The notes beneath the pieces are model-generated. The model saw only the letters and a list, made by a program, of their open reading frames with translations. It ran no database searches and was not told where the DNA came from. Both the position numbers and the translations under genes were made by a program. From Cedecea neteri (GTDB taxonomy: Bacteria; Pseudomonadota; Gammaproteobacteria; Enterobacterales; Enterobacteriaceae): a stretch of DNA of 64,000 bases. Location of the stretch: contig NZ_CP009458.1 in the NCBI RefSeq assembly GCF_000758305.1, forward strand, positions 620,001 through 684,000. Direction: 5' to 3'. Shown here one piece after another: positions 26,001 through 34,778 of this stretch. Position 1 is the stretch's first letter. Every line of letters starts with the position of its first letter.

Positions 26001-27476
26001 ATTTCCGTGAAGCTGGTTTCTGAACCGGGCGTCGGCACCATCGCGACGGGCGTAGCCAAAGCCTATGCTGACCTGATTACTATTGCCGGCTACGACGGCG
26101 GCACCGGCGCAAGCCCGCTATCGTCCGTGAAATACGCGGGCTGCCCGTGGGAACTTGGCCTGGTGGAAACTCAGCAGGCGCTGGTGGCTAACGGCCTGCG
26201 CCATAAGATTCGCCTGCAGGTGGACGGCGGCCTGAAAACCGGCCTCGATATCATCAAGGCAGCAATTCTTGGCGCCGAAAGCTTCGGCTTCGGTACCGGG
26301 CCAATGGTTGCTCTGGGCTGTAAATACCTGCGAATTTGCCACCTGAACAACTGCGCTACCGGCGTTGCAACTCAGGATGACAAACTGCGTAAAAACCATT
26401 ACCACGGCCTGCCGTTCAAAGTGACCAACTACTTTGAATTCATCGCTCGCGAAACCCGCGAACTGATGGCGCTGCTGGGCGTGAAACGTCTGGTTGATTT
26501 GATTGGCCGTACCGACCTGCTGAAAGAGCTGGACGGGTTTACCGCCAAACAGCAGAAGCTGGATTTGTCTGCCCTGCTGAAAACGGCTGAGCCGATGCCG
26601 GGCAAAGCAGTGTACTGCACCGAGCATAACCCGCCGTTCGATAAGGGCGACCTTAACGCACAGCTGCTGAACCAGGCACAGGCGTATGTAGACGACAAGC
26701 AGAGCAAAACGTTCTGGTTTGATATCCGCAACACCGACCGTTCGATTGGGGCTTCGCTCTCCGGCTACATTGCCCAGCAGCACGGCGATCAAGGCCTGGC
26801 GTCTGATCCAATCAAGGCGCACTTTAACGGCACCGCAGGCCAGAGCTTCGGCGTCTGGAACGCAGGTGGCGTTGAGCTGCACCTGACCGGTGATGCCAAC
26901 GACTATGTCGGCAAAGGCATGGCTGGCGGGCTGATTTCTCTGCGTCCACCGGTGGGCTCAGCCTTCCGCAGCCACGAAGCGACCATTATCGGCAACACCT
27001 GCCTGTATGGCGCGACTGGCGGGAAGATGTATGCCGCAGGCCGTGCCGGTGAACGTTTCGCGGTGCGTAACTCAGGTGCGATCACCGTGGTTGAAGGCAT
27101 CGGCGATAACGGCTGTGAATACATGACCGGCGGTATCGTCTGTATTCTGGGCAAAACGGGGGTTAACTTCGGGGCTGGTATGACGGGCGGTTTCGCCTAT
27201 GTACTGGACGAAGACGGTGAATTCCGCAAACGCGTGAACCCGGAACTGGTTGAATTACTGAATGTAGAAGAACTGGCGATTCATGAAGAGCACCTGCGCG
27301 GCATGATCACCGAACACGTTCAACTGACCGGCTCCCAGCGCGGCGAAGAGATCCTGGCCAACTGGCCGGCATTCGCCTCGAAATTCACCCTGGTTAAACC
27401 GAAGTCCAGTGATGTCAAAGCATTGTTGGGTCACCGCAGTCGTTCCGCAGCTGAGCTGCGGGTGCAGGCGCAGTAA
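23016..27476 (+). CDS. gltB: Glutamate synthase [NADPH] large chain
   Basis: GltB, with GltD, converts glutamine and 2-oxoglutarate to two glutamates. The 1486-residue precursor should be cleaved before Cys12 (MLYDKSLEKDN-CGFGL), exposing the catalytic N-terminal Cys of the class II amidotransferase domain. It is followed by the central domain, the FMN-binding synthase domain (about 780-1200: GGNSNSGEGGEDPARYG, GYDGGTGASPLSSVKYAG, and the 3Fe-4S Cys cluster CKYLRICHLNNCATGVATQ), and the GXGXG beta-helix domain (GKGMAGGLIS, GATGGKMYAAGRAGE). Length equals E. coli. GGGGAGG precedes the start. gltD follows after 9 bases. Confidence 0.98.
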   Translation: MLYDKSLEKDNCGFGLIAHIEGEPSHKVVRTAIHALARMQHRGAILADGKTGDGCGLLLQKPDRFFRIVAEERQWRLAKNYAVGMIFLNQDDALARASRRIVEEELQNETLSIVGWREVPVNKDVLGEIALSSLPRIEQIFVNAPAGWRPRDMERRLFIARRRIEKRIQEDKDFYICSLSNLVNIYKGLCMPADLPRFYLDLADLRLESAICLFHQRFSTNTVPRWPLAQPFRYLAHNGEINTITGNRQWARARTYKFQTPLIPDLHDAAPFVNETGSDSSSMDNMLELLLAGGMDIVRAMRLLVPPAWQNNPNMDPELRAFFDFNSMHMEPWDGPAGIVMSDGRFAACNLDRNGLRPARYVITKDKLITCASEVGIWDYQPDEVVEKGRVGPGELMVIDTRVGRILHSAETDAELKSRHPYKEWMENNVRRLVPFEDLPDEKVGARELDDDTLASYQKQFNYSSEELDSVIRVLGENGQEAVGSMGDDTPFAVLSSQPRIIYDYFRQQFAQVTNPPIDPLREAHVMSLATSIGREMNVFCEAEGQAHRLSFKSPILLWSDFQQLTTLEEEHYRADTLDITYDVTEKSLHETVMALCDEAERMVRNGTVLLVLSDRNIAKNRLPVPAPMAVGAIQTRLVEKSLRCDANIIVETASARDPHHFAVLLGFGATAIYPYLAYETLAKLVDNGAIDKNYRTVMQNYRNGINKGLYKIMSKMGISTIASYRCSKLFEAVGLHKEVSELCFQGAVSRIGGAGFGDFQQDLLNLSKRAWLVRKPLDQGGQLKFVHGGEYHAYNPDVVQTLQKAVQSGEYSDYQQYAKLVNERPVATLRDMLALNPQDESVKIEDVEPATELFKRFDTAAMSIGALSPEAHESLAEAMNSIGGNSNSGEGGEDPARYGTNKVSRIKQVASGRFGVTPAYLVNADVIQIKVAQGAKPGEGGQLPGDKVTPYIAKLRYSVPGVTLISPPPHHDIYSIEDLAQLIFDLKQVNPKAMISVKLVSEPGVGTIATGVAKAYADLITIAGYDGGTGASPLSSVKYAGCPWELGLVETQQALVANGLRHKIRLQVDGGLKTGLDIIKAAILGAESFGFGTGPMVALGCKYLRICHLNNCATGVATQDDKLRKNHYHGLPFKVTNYFEFIARETRELMALLGVKRLVDLIGRTDLLKELDGFTAKQQKLDLSALLKTAEPMPGKAVYCTEHNPPFDKGDLNAQLLNQAQAYVDDKQSKTFWFDIRNTDRSIGASLSGYIAQQHGDQGLASDPIKAHFNGTAGQSFGVWNAGGVELHLTGDANDYVGKGMAGGLISLRPPVGSAFRSHEATIIGNTCLYGATGGKMYAAGRAGERFAVRNSGAITVVEGIGDNGCEYMTGGIVCILGKTGVNFGAGMTGGFAYVLDEDGEFRKRVNPELVELLNVEELAIHEEHLRGMITEHVQLTGSQRGEEILANWPAFASKFTLVKPKSSDVKALLGHRSRSAAELRVQAQ

Positions 27477-27485
27477 GAGGTCACG

Positions 27486-28904
27486 ATGAGTCAAAACGTT
27501 TATCAATTTATCGACTTGCAGCGCGTTGATCCGCCGAAGAAGCCGCTGAAGATCCGCAAAATTGAATTTGTGGAAATCTACGAGCCGTTCTCTGAGGGGC
27601 AGGCCAAGGCGCAGGCTGACCGCTGCCTCTCCTGCGGCAACCCGTACTGCGAGTGGAAGTGCCCGGTTCATAACTACATTCCAAACTGGCTGAAGCTGGC
27701 CAACGAGGGGCGCATTATTGAGGCAGCCGAGCTGTCTCACCAAACCAACAGCCTGCCGGAAGTCTGCGGCCGCGTCTGCCCGCAGGACCGTCTTTGCGAA
27801 GGCTCCTGCACGCTGAACGACGAGTTCGGGGCGGTGACCATCGGCAATATCGAGCGCTATATCAACGATAAAGCGATTGAGATGGGCTGGAAGCCGGACC
27901 TGACCGGCGTGAAGCAAACCGGTAAGCGCGTGGCTATCATCGGTGCAGGCCCTGCCGGGCTTGCCTGTGCGGACGTTCTGGCACGTAACGGCGTGAAGGC
28001 AGTGGTTTATGACCGACACCCTGAAATCGGCGGTCTGCTGACCTTCGGCATTCCAGCCTTTAAGCTGGAAAAAGAGGTAATGACCAAGCGTCGCGAAATC
28101 TTCAGCGGGATGGGGATTGAATTCAAACTCAATACCGAAGTAGGCCGCGACGTGCAAATGGACGAACTGCTGAGCGAATACGACTCCGTGTTCCTGGGCG
28201 TCGGCACCTATCAGTCCATGCGCGGTGGCCTCGAAAATGAAGACGCGCCAGGCGTGTATGACGCCCTGCCGTTCCTCATCGCCAATACCAAACAGATCAT
28301 GGGCTTCAGCGAAACAGCCGAAGAACCGTATGTCAGCATGGAAGGCAAGCGAGTTGTCGTGCTGGGCGGCGGGGATACCGCTATGGACTGCGTGCGTACT
28401 TCAGTGCGCCAGGGTGCAACCCACGTGACCTGTGCCTACCGTCGTGACGAAGAAAACATGCCGGGCTCTAAGCGCGAAGTGAAAAACGCGCGTGAAGAAG
28501 GCGTAGAGTTCCAGTTCAATCTGCAGCCGCTGGGCGTGGAAATTAACGCTAATGGCCGGGTGTGCGGTGTGAAAGTGGCTCGTACCGAGCTGGGTGTGCC
28601 GGATGCTAATGGTCGTCGTCGCCCTGAGATCGTCGCCGGCTCCGAGCATGTACTGCCTGCCGATGCGGTGGTAATGGCCTTCGGTTTCCGCCCTCACAGC
28701 ATGACGTGGCTGGAGCAGCACAGCGTTGAGCTGGACAGCCAGGGGCGCATTCTCGCGCCAGAAGCTAGCGAGAATGCTTTCCAGACCAGCAACCCGAAAA
28801 TCTTCGCCGGTGGCGATGCGGTTCGCGGTTCCGATCTGGTGGTAACGGCTATTGCTGAAGGGCGCAAAGCTGCTGACGGGATCCTGAACTTCCTCGAAGT
28901 ATAA
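27486..28904 (+). CDS. gltD: Glutamate synthase [NADPH] small chain
   Basis: GltD takes electrons from NADPH through FAD and 4Fe-4S clusters to GltB. The 472 residues contain the N-terminal cysteine clusters CLSCGNPYCEWKCPVHN and CGRVCPQDRLCEGSC, the FAD dinucleotide-binding motif AIIGAGPAGLACADVL near 148, the NADPH motif VVVLGGGDTAMDCVRTS near 290, and a C-terminal FAD contact IFAGGDAVRGSDLVVTAI. Length equals E. coli. The E. coli gltF gene does not follow; a terminator and sspB come next. Confidence 0.97.
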   Translation: MSQNVYQFIDLQRVDPPKKPLKIRKIEFVEIYEPFSEGQAKAQADRCLSCGNPYCEWKCPVHNYIPNWLKLANEGRIIEAAELSHQTNSLPEVCGRVCPQDRLCEGSCTLNDEFGAVTIGNIERYINDKAIEMGWKPDLTGVKQTGKRVAIIGAGPAGLACADVLARNGVKAVVYDRHPEIGGLLTFGIPAFKLEKEVMTKRREIFSGMGIEFKLNTEVGRDVQMDELLSEYDSVFLGVGTYQSMRGGLENEDAPGVYDALPFLIANTKQIMGFSETAEEPYVSMEGKRVVVLGGGDTAMDCVRTSVRQGATHVTCAYRRDEENMPGSKREVKNAREEGVEFQFNLQPLGVEINANGRVCGVKVARTELGVPDANGRRRPEIVAGSEHVLPADAVVMAFGFRPHSMTWLEQHSVELDSQGRILAPEASENAFQTSNPKIFAGGDAVRGSDLVVTAIAEGRKAADGILNFLEV

Positions 28905-28914
28905 GCGTTAAAAT

Positions 28915-28934
28915 CTGGCGGCTTCGGCTGCCAG
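28915..28934 (+). other. UUCG-capped hairpin after gltD
   Basis: CTGGCGGC-TTCG-GCTGCCAG forms an eight-base stem (one G-T pair) with a very stable UUCG tetraloop, 11 bases after the gltD stop. It lies just before the main terminator and probably stabilises the 3' end of the transcript. Confidence 0.5.
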
Positions 28935-28954
28935 CTTTAGTCGCTATCGCACCA

Positions 28955-28986
28955 TAAAAAAAGCCAGTCTTTCGACTGGCTTTTTG
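28955..28986. terminator. Bidirectional terminator between gltD and sspB
   Basis: A run of A, GCCAGTC, loop TTTC, GACTGGC, then five T. It serves gltD on the plus strand and sspB on the minus strand, whose stop codon is adjacent. Confidence 0.92.
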
Positions 28987-29487
28987 TTATTTCACCACGC
29001 GCAGTGCGGGGCGACCACCGCGAGGCGGCGGCGGATCGTCATTCGGGTTATTGTCATCATCGCCGTGATCCGGGCGATCGCCGTCAATAACCTGCATCAC
29101 TGTTTCAGTCTCACCAATGACTGGCTGGTCATCGTTGTGGCTTTCAGCGTCTTCATCATAGCCCGCTTCCGGCTCAAACATAGTGCCCGCGCCATTTTCA
29201 CGTGCATAAATAGCCAGCACGGCAGCCATAGGCACGTTAACCTGGCGAGGTACGCCGCCGAAACGCGCGTTAAAGCGCACTTCGTCGTTGGCCAGCTCCA
29301 GATTCCCTACGGCACGAGGTGCGATGTTCAGCACAATTTGCCCGTCACGCGCATACTCCATCGGAACCTGTACGCCCGGCAGCGTGATATCTACCACCAG
29401 ATGCGGCGTGAGCTGGTTATCCAACAGCCACTCATAAAAGGCCCGCAGCAGATAAGGACGGCGCGGCGACAGCTGCGACATATCCAT
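28987..29487 (-). CDS. sspB: ClpXP adaptor protein SspB
   Basis: SspB tethers ssrA-tagged and other substrates (such as N-RseA) to ClpXP. The 166-residue protein has the N-terminal substrate-binding domain (residues 1-115: PRRPYLLRAFYEWLLDNQLTPHL, GQIVLNIAPRAVGNLELAND, RFGGVPRQVNVP), an acidic flexible linker (about 120-155), and the short C-terminal ClpX-docking motif GGRPALRVVK, all intact. The start MDMSQLSPRRP matches E. coli and has GAGG upstream. It lies 3 bases after sspA in one operon. Confidence 0.97.
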   Translation of the reverse strand: MDMSQLSPRRPYLLRAFYEWLLDNQLTPHLVVDITLPGVQVPMEYARDGQIVLNIAPRAVGNLELANDEVRFNARFGGVPRQVNVPMAAVLAIYARENGAGTMFEPEAGYDEDAESHNDDQPVIGETETVMQVIDGDRPDHGDDDNNPNDDPPPPRGGRPALRVVK

Positions 29488-29490
29488 CAA

Positions 29491-30132
29491 TTAGCCTCGG
29501 GTCTGCAGACGCATTTCGCGCTCAGGTTCGGTCAAAGAGGCCAGGAAGGAGTCACGCTCGAAGACGCGGGTCATGTACCCTTTCATCTCTTTGGAGCCAG
29601 CACCTGTCAGCTCAATGCCCATCTGCGGCAAGCGCCACAGCAGCGGAGCCAGATAGCAGTCGACCAGGCTGAACTCGTCGCTCAGGAAGAAAGGCTTCTG
29701 GGTAAAGACCGGGGCAATGCTCAGCAGCTCTTCACGCAGCTGCTTACGAGCGGCTTCCGCTTCCTGCGCTGAGCCATTCATCACCACATTCATCAGCGAA
29801 TACCAATCTTTCTCAATACGGTGCATGTACAGACGGCTTTCACCACGCGCAACCGGATAAACCGGCATCAAAGGTGGGTGCGGGAAACGCTCATCAAGGT
29901 ATTCCATGATGATGCGGGATTCCCACAGCGTCAGCTCGCGGTCAACCAGGGTCGGTACGCTGTGATTGGGGTTGAGGTCAATCAGATCCTGAGGCAGGTT
30001 ATCCGTTTCCACATGCTCAATTTCAACGCTAACACCTTTCTCAGCCAGGACGATACGTACCTGGTGACTGTAGATGTCAGTAGGACCGGAAAACAGCGTC
30101 ATCACCGAACGTTTGTTGGCAGCGACAGCCAT
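29491..30132 (-). CDS. sspA: Stringent starvation protein A
   Basis: SspA is a glutathione-transferase-fold protein that binds RNA polymerase, helps phage P1 late transcription and lowers H-NS levels in stationary phase. The 213-residue protein shows the thioredoxin-like N-terminal half (VMTLFSGPTDIYSHQVRIVLAEKG, NPNHSVPTLVDRELTLWESRIIMEYLDERFPHPPL) and the all-helical C-terminal half (FLSDEFSLVDCYLAPLLWRLP). The Pro-His-Pro surface loop (FPHPPLMP) important for activity is present. GGAGG precedes the start; a 45-codon upstream extension is rejected. Confidence 0.97.
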   Translation of the reverse strand: MAVAANKRSVMTLFSGPTDIYSHQVRIVLAEKGVSVEIEHVETDNLPQDLIDLNPNHSVPTLVDRELTLWESRIIMEYLDERFPHPPLMPVYPVARGESRLYMHRIEKDWYSLMNVVMNGSAQEAEAARKQLREELLSIAPVFTQKPFFLSDEFSLVDCYLAPLLWRLPQMGIELTGAGSKEMKGYMTRVFERDSFLASLTEPEREMRLQTRG

Positions 30133-30457
30133 GAAAACCTCCAAGTTTATCCAGAAAATTACTGCTAATAGCCGCAAGCGGCGACTAACCTGACCGTTTA
30201 TTACCCAATGCTTCGCCAAAACATCGCTGACGCCCTTTAAGGGGCGAAAACAACCGGATGCCGACATTTGGGCAGAAAATTGGATGATAGTTTACCAGAT
30301 TTTACTGGTTTTGTGGTGGTCGTATATTGAATTTGCCTGAAAGGCAAATCATTTCAAAATGTTAGACGCAATAATATAAATTACAGGCATAAAAAAACCC
30401 GGTACCAGGACCGGGCTTTTTGCCAACTGTCTTGCTGCCTGGAAAGGCAGAGAACAA
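30133..30457. other. Intergenic region between sspA and rpsI
   Basis: This 325-base gap holds the sspA promoter region and the rpsI terminator. No gene was seen. A perfect hairpin ATTTGCCT-GAA-AGGCAAAT lies at 30331-30349. Around 30290-30315 the minus strand reads CCAGTAAAATCTGGTAAACT, a likely sspA promoter area, though I could not assign a clear -35. Confidence 0.5.
30390..30421 (-). terminator. Terminator of rplM-rpsI
   Basis: On the minus strand, GCCCGGT-CCTGGT-ACCGGG is followed by seven T. It lies about 37 bases after the rpsI stop. The A/T tracts on both sides could also give some termination in the other direction. Confidence 0.88.
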
Positions 30458-30853
<396 letters not shown>

Positions 30854-30865
30854 CTATAATCCCGA

Positions 30866-31294
30866 TTAAATGTCCAGAACTTGCGGTTGCTGTGCCGCGT
30901 GGTTGTGCTCGGTGCCCGCGTAAACTTTCAGTTTACGGAACATTGCACGACCCAGCGGGCCCTTTGGCAGCATGCCTTTAACCGCGATTTCAATCACACG
31001 CTCAGGACGGCGGGCAATCATCTCTTCAAAGGTCGCTTGTTTGATACCACCGATGTGGCCGGTGTGGTGGTAGTACACTTTGTCAGTACGCTTGTTGCCG
31101 GTTACAGCAACTTTGTCAGCGTTCAGAACGATGATGTAATCACCAGTATCAACGTGCGGAGTGTATTCCGCTTTGTGCTTACCGCGCAGACGGCGAGCCA
31201 GTTCAGTAGCCAGACGACCTAAGGTCTTACCTTCAGCATCAACGACATACCAGTCGCGCTGTACAGTTTCTGGTTTAGCTGTAAAAGTTTTCAT
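30866..31294 (-). CDS. rplM: 50S ribosomal protein L13
   Basis: L13 is an early-assembling 50S protein. The 142-residue product begins MKTFTAKPETVQRDWYVVDA; diagnostic segments are KTLGRLATELARRLRGKHK, DYIIVLNADKVAVTGNK and the L13 signature around VIEIAVKGMLPKGPLGRAMF. The chosen ATG matches E. coli; a five-codon upstream extension is not supported. It is the first gene of rplM-rpsI. In E. coli, L13 represses its own translation through the leader. Confidence 0.99.
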   Translation of the reverse strand: MKTFTAKPETVQRDWYVVDAEGKTLGRLATELARRLRGKHKAEYTPHVDTGDYIIVLNADKVAVTGNKRTDKVYYHHTGHIGGIKQATFEEMIARRPERVIEIAVKGMLPKGPLGRAMFRKLKVYAGTEHNHAAQQPQVLDI

Positions 31295-31459
31295 TAAAAG
31301 CTTACCCAATATATAGTTACACGTTGGTGAACACCCAAACGTTTAAAATCAGTCGAGGTTCACGCGACATTGTCCAGCAAACCTACCCCTTCGAATAGCC
31401 TATGCCGGCACGACAAAAGTTTTGGGAAAAAAACTTTGGTTGTAACGTGGGGTCGCAAG

Positions 31460-31465
31460 ATTATA
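31460..31465 (-). promoter_or_regulatory. -10 element of the rplM promoter
   Basis: On the minus strand the sequence TATAAT is followed by CTTGCGACCCC, a GC-rich discriminator typical of stringently controlled ribosomal-protein promoters. Transcription would start near 31453 and give a leader of about 160 bases. The -35 box is poor. Position, between zapE and rplM, fits the rplM-rpsI operon. Confidence 0.65.
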
Positions 31466-31521
31466 GAGAAGTCGACCTCAAAGATCGACCACAATTTGTC
31501 GTTGATATCACATATTCATCG

Positions 31522-32646
31522 TCACGGCAGATGAGGACGACGCAAATACTCTTCGCTTTGCATTTCCTGCAGCCTGGAAAGACAGCGCTGGAACTCAAAC
31601 TTAAGCCTTTCCCCTTGATAAATATTGAATAGCTCGGCCTCAGCGGACACAACCAGCTTGACGTGGCGCTCATAGAATTCGTCCACCAGCGCGATAAAAC
31701 GGCGTGCCTCACTTTCCATCAGCGTTGTCATCACCGTTACATTAAACAGCAGGACGGTGTGGAACTGGCGCGAAAGCGCGATGTAATCATGTTGGCTGCG
31801 GGCATCCACACATAGCGTACTGAAGTCGATAGCCAGCGTCTGGTTTGCGGCCCCCATCGTCACCATTGGCCGGTGGTTGATTTCCAGCACCGGCGCACCT
31901 TCGCGCTTTGCCCCGGCCAGAGCAACATAAAGCTTTTCCATTTGTACGGCGGTGTCTGCATTCAGCGGTGACAGCCAAAGGTGCGCCTGAGTCAGCGTTC
32001 TCAGGCGATAATCAATCCCGGCATCCACGTTCATCACGTCGCAATAGCGTTTGATTGCTTCGATGGCGGGTAAGAATCGCGCGCGCTGCAGCCCATTGCG
32101 GTACAAATCATCGGGCGGGATGTTCGACGTGGCCACCAGCGTAATGCCTCGCGCAAAAAGCGCTTTCATTAATGTGCCCAGCAGCATGGCATCGGTGATA
32201 TCAGAGACAAAAAATTCGTCGAAGCACAGCACATCTGCTTCGGCCTTAAAGCCGTCAGCAATGATTTCTAAAGGATCGGTGTGGCCCTGCTGCTGCGCCA
32301 GCTCTTCGTGAACTCGAAGCATAAAACGGTGAAAGTGCAGCCTGAGTTTGCGCTCTCCCGGCAAACTCTGGAAAAACATATCCATCAGCCAGGTTTTACC
32401 TCGCCCCACGCCTCCCCACATATATAAACCCCGGGCGGGTTCCTGCCCGGCCTGAACCTCTTTTTTACCGAACAGCTTGCCGAACTTAGTCAGCAACCCA
32501 CCGGCAGGCGCAGGCGTTGGTGCAACGGACAATGCTTGCCAGATCGCGTCCAGGCGCATAATCGCCTCGTGCTGTACGTCATCAGGTTGAAAACTGCCTT
32601 CTGCCAGGGCCTGCTGGTAGCGCGATGCAGGAGAGAGATTTTGCAT
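31522..32646 (-). CDS. zapE: Cell division protein ZapE (AFG1-like ATPase)
   Basis: ZapE is a membrane-associated AFG1/LACE1-family ATPase that acts on FtsZ and is needed for division under low oxygen or heat. The 374-residue protein shows Walker A GGVGRGKTWLMDMFF near residue 77, Walker B DVLCFDEFFVSDI, sensor region GITLVATSNIPPDDLYRNGLQR, and the C-terminal FEFQRCLSRLQEMQSEEYL. Residues 30-60 differ most from E. coli, as expected for this linker. Divergent from zapG across 176 bases. Confidence 0.95.
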   Translation of the reverse strand: MQNLSPASRYQQALAEGSFQPDDVQHEAIMRLDAIWQALSVAPTPAPAGGLLTKFGKLFGKKEVQAGQEPARGLYMWGGVGRGKTWLMDMFFQSLPGERKLRLHFHRFMLRVHEELAQQQGHTDPLEIIADGFKAEADVLCFDEFFVSDITDAMLLGTLMKALFARGITLVATSNIPPDDLYRNGLQRARFLPAIEAIKRYCDVMNVDAGIDYRLRTLTQAHLWLSPLNADTAVQMEKLYVALAGAKREGAPVLEINHRPMVTMGAANQTLAIDFSTLCVDARSQHDYIALSRQFHTVLLFNVTVMTTLMESEARRFIALVDEFYERHVKLVVSAEAELFNIYQGERLKFEFQRCLSRLQEMQSEEYLRRPHLP

Positions 32647-32822
32647 GGTATTATTATCTTCCCTTTATAATCGGATAGCCGTTCACTGCCATTTTCGAAC
32701 CGGTTGTCCAAAAAAAGGCCGTTCTACCCTAAGCGATGCAGCGTCAGGATTCCACTTCTCTTAGGTTAACGGTTATAGTGGCTACATTACCCTACGAAAT
32801 CACAAGATAACGGGAGAAGTTC

Positions 32823-33221
32823 ATGACTTGGGAATATGCGCTTATTGGGTTAGTGGTGGGCCTTATTATCGGCGCCGTAGCCATGCGTTTCGGCAACCGT
32901 AAGCTGCGCCAGCAGCAAGCTCTGCAGTATGAGCTGGAAAAAAACAAAGCGGAGCTTGAAGAGTACCGCGAAGAGTTAGTCAGCCACTTTGCCCGCAGCG
33001 CCGAGCTGCTGGACAACATGGCGCACGATTATCGCCAGCTGTATCAGCATATGGCAAAAAGCTCCAGCAGCCTGCTGCCAGAGATGACAGCGGAAGCCAA
33101 TCCGTTCCGTAACCGCCTTGCCGAATCTGAAGCCGGGAACGATCAGGCGCCGGTTCAGATGCCGCGTGATTATTCAGACGGTGCTTCCGGCCTGCTTCGC
33201 GCCGGTGCAAAACGCGATTAA
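32823..33221 (+). CDS. zapG: Cell division/envelope protein ZapG (YhcB)
   Basis: This 132-residue inner-membrane protein (YhcB, DUF1043) has a single N-terminal membrane helix (about residues 5-21, ALIGLVVGLIIGAVAMRF), then a long coiled coil (about 25-75, QQQALQYELEKNKAELEEYREEL) and a disordered C-terminus. In E. coli it links cell elongation and division and interacts with RodZ and other envelope proteins. Length equals E. coli (132). The start has GGGAGAAG upstream. Transcribed alone, divergent from zapE. Confidence 0.95.
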   Translation: MTWEYALIGLVVGLIIGAVAMRFGNRKLRQQQALQYELEKNKAELEEYREELVSHFARSAELLDNMAHDYRQLYQHMAKSSSSLLPEMTAEANPFRNRLAESEAGNDQAPVQMPRDYSDGASGLLRAGAKRD

Positions 33222-33240
33222 TCCCTGTTTTAGCTTTTCC

Positions 33241-33261
33241 GGGGCACAGTTCAGGTGCCCC
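33241..33261 (+). terminator. Hairpin after zapG, probable terminator
   Basis: GGGGCAC and GTGCCCC form a seven-base stem with loop AGTTCAG, 20 bases after the zapG stop; ATCCTTTCC follows, a weak T tract. Confidence 0.5.
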
Positions 33262-33395
33262 ATCCTTTCCTGACCCAGCTATCATTTAATTGTCTTGTGC
33301 TTTCTTATTACGCCATTGTGAGTCGATTGATATTTCAATAACATCCATTGCGTGAGTGGGCATTCCTTTTTCCAGGTGACGAGAGCCAGCATCCA

Positions 33396-34766
33396 ATGAA
33401 GAAACAAACACGGCTGTTGAGTGCATTAGCGTTAAGCGTCGGCCTGACGCTCGGCGTATCCCCTCTGGCAAGCGCGTCACTGCCTTCCCAGGTTCCAGGC
33501 CAGCCGGCTTTGCCAAGCCTTGCGCCGATGCTGGAAAAAGTCTTGCCGGCGGTCGTCAGCGTGCAGGTTGAAGGCACCGCCTCGGCTTCCAGCCAGAAAG
33601 TGCCGGAAGAGTTCAAAAAGTTCTACGGCGATGATGCCCCCTCCGACGCGCCGCAGCAGTTTGAAGGTTTAGGCTCCGGCGTCATCATCAACGCCGCGAA
33701 AGGCTATGTCCTGACCAACAATCATGTGATTAATCAGGCACAGAAAATCAGCGTGCAGCTGAATGACGGGCGTGAATTTGATGCCAAACTGATTGGCGGA
33801 GACGATCAAAGCGACATCGCACTGCTTCAGTTGCAAAACGCGACCGGGCTTACCGAAATCAAAGTGGCCGACTCTGACAAGCTTAAAGTAGGTGATTTTG
33901 CGGTTGCGGTGGGTAACCCCTTTGGCCTCGGTCAAACAGCGACCTCCGGCATCGTTTCCGCACTGGGCCGCAGCGGCCTGAACCTTGAAGGCCTGGAGAA
34001 CTTTATTCAGACCGATGCTTCAATCAACCGCGGCAACTCCGGCGGCGCGCTGCTCAACCTGAACGGCGAGCTGATCGGCATCAACACAGCGATTCTTGCT
34101 CCCGCCGGCGGCAGCGTAGGGATTGGTTTTGCTATCCCGAGCAATATGGCCCAAACCCTCGCCAAACAGCTGATGGAATTTGGTGAAATCAAGCGTGGGC
34201 TATTGGGTATTAAAGGCATGGAGATGAACGCCGACATCGCCAAAGCGTTTAACCTTTCCACCCAGCGCGGCGCCTTTGTCAGTGAGGTCCTGCCTCAGTC
34301 AGGCTCGGCAAAAGCGGGCGTTAAAGCCGGGGATATCATCACCAGCCTGAACGGTAACCCGCTGAGCAGTTTCGCCGAGCTACGAGCGAAAATCGCCACA
34401 ACCGAGCCAGGCACCGTGGTGAAACTGGGCTTGCTGCGCGACGGTAAACCACTGGAAGTCAGCGTGACGCTGGACAAGAGCACCGCCTCTTCCGCCAGCG
34501 CGGAAATGATCCTGCCAGCGCTGCAGGGTGCCACGCTAAGCGATGGGCAACTGAAGGACGGCGGCAAAGGTATTCGTCTGGATAACGTGGATAAAGGCAC
34601 GCCTGCGGCTCAGGTCGGCCTGCACAAAGACGATATTATCGTCGGCATTAACCGCGAGCGAATTCATACCATCGCCGAAATGCGCAAAGTGCTGGAAACC
34701 AAGCCTGCGGTTATCGCGCTGCATGTTGTTCGCGGTGAACAGAGCCTCTATTTGCTGTTGCGTTAA
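33396..34766 (+). CDS. degQ: Periplasmic serine endoprotease DegQ
   Basis: DegQ is a periplasmic HtrA-family protease and chaperone. The 456 residues comprise a Sec signal peptide (MKKQTRLLSALALSVGLTLG, cleavage about 27), a trypsin-like domain with catalytic His in LTNNHVINQ, Asp in DQSDIALLQL and Ser in RGNSGGALLNL, then two PDZ domains (about 260-350 and 365-456, GLLGIKGMEM and GTPAAQVGLHKDDIIVGIN). It lacks the long Q-linker of DegP, as DegQ should. The start matches E. coli; an upstream extension of 16 codons is rejected. Confidence 0.97.
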   Translation: MKKQTRLLSALALSVGLTLGVSPLASASLPSQVPGQPALPSLAPMLEKVLPAVVSVQVEGTASASSQKVPEEFKKFYGDDAPSDAPQQFEGLGSGVIINAAKGYVLTNNHVINQAQKISVQLNDGREFDAKLIGGDDQSDIALLQLQNATGLTEIKVADSDKLKVGDFAVAVGNPFGLGQTATSGIVSALGRSGLNLEGLENFIQTDASINRGNSGGALLNLNGELIGINTAILAPAGGSVGIGFAIPSNMAQTLAKQLMEFGEIKRGLLGIKGMEMNADIAKAFNLSTQRGAFVSEVLPQSGSAKAGVKAGDIITSLNGNPLSSFAELRAKIATTEPGTVVKLGLLRDGKPLEVSVTLDKSTASSASAEMILPALQGATLSDGQLKDGGKGIRLDNVDKGTPAAQVGLHKDDIIVGINRERIHTIAEMRKVLETKPAVIALHVVRGEQSLYLLLR

Positions 34767-34778
34767 CGGAAGCAGAGA

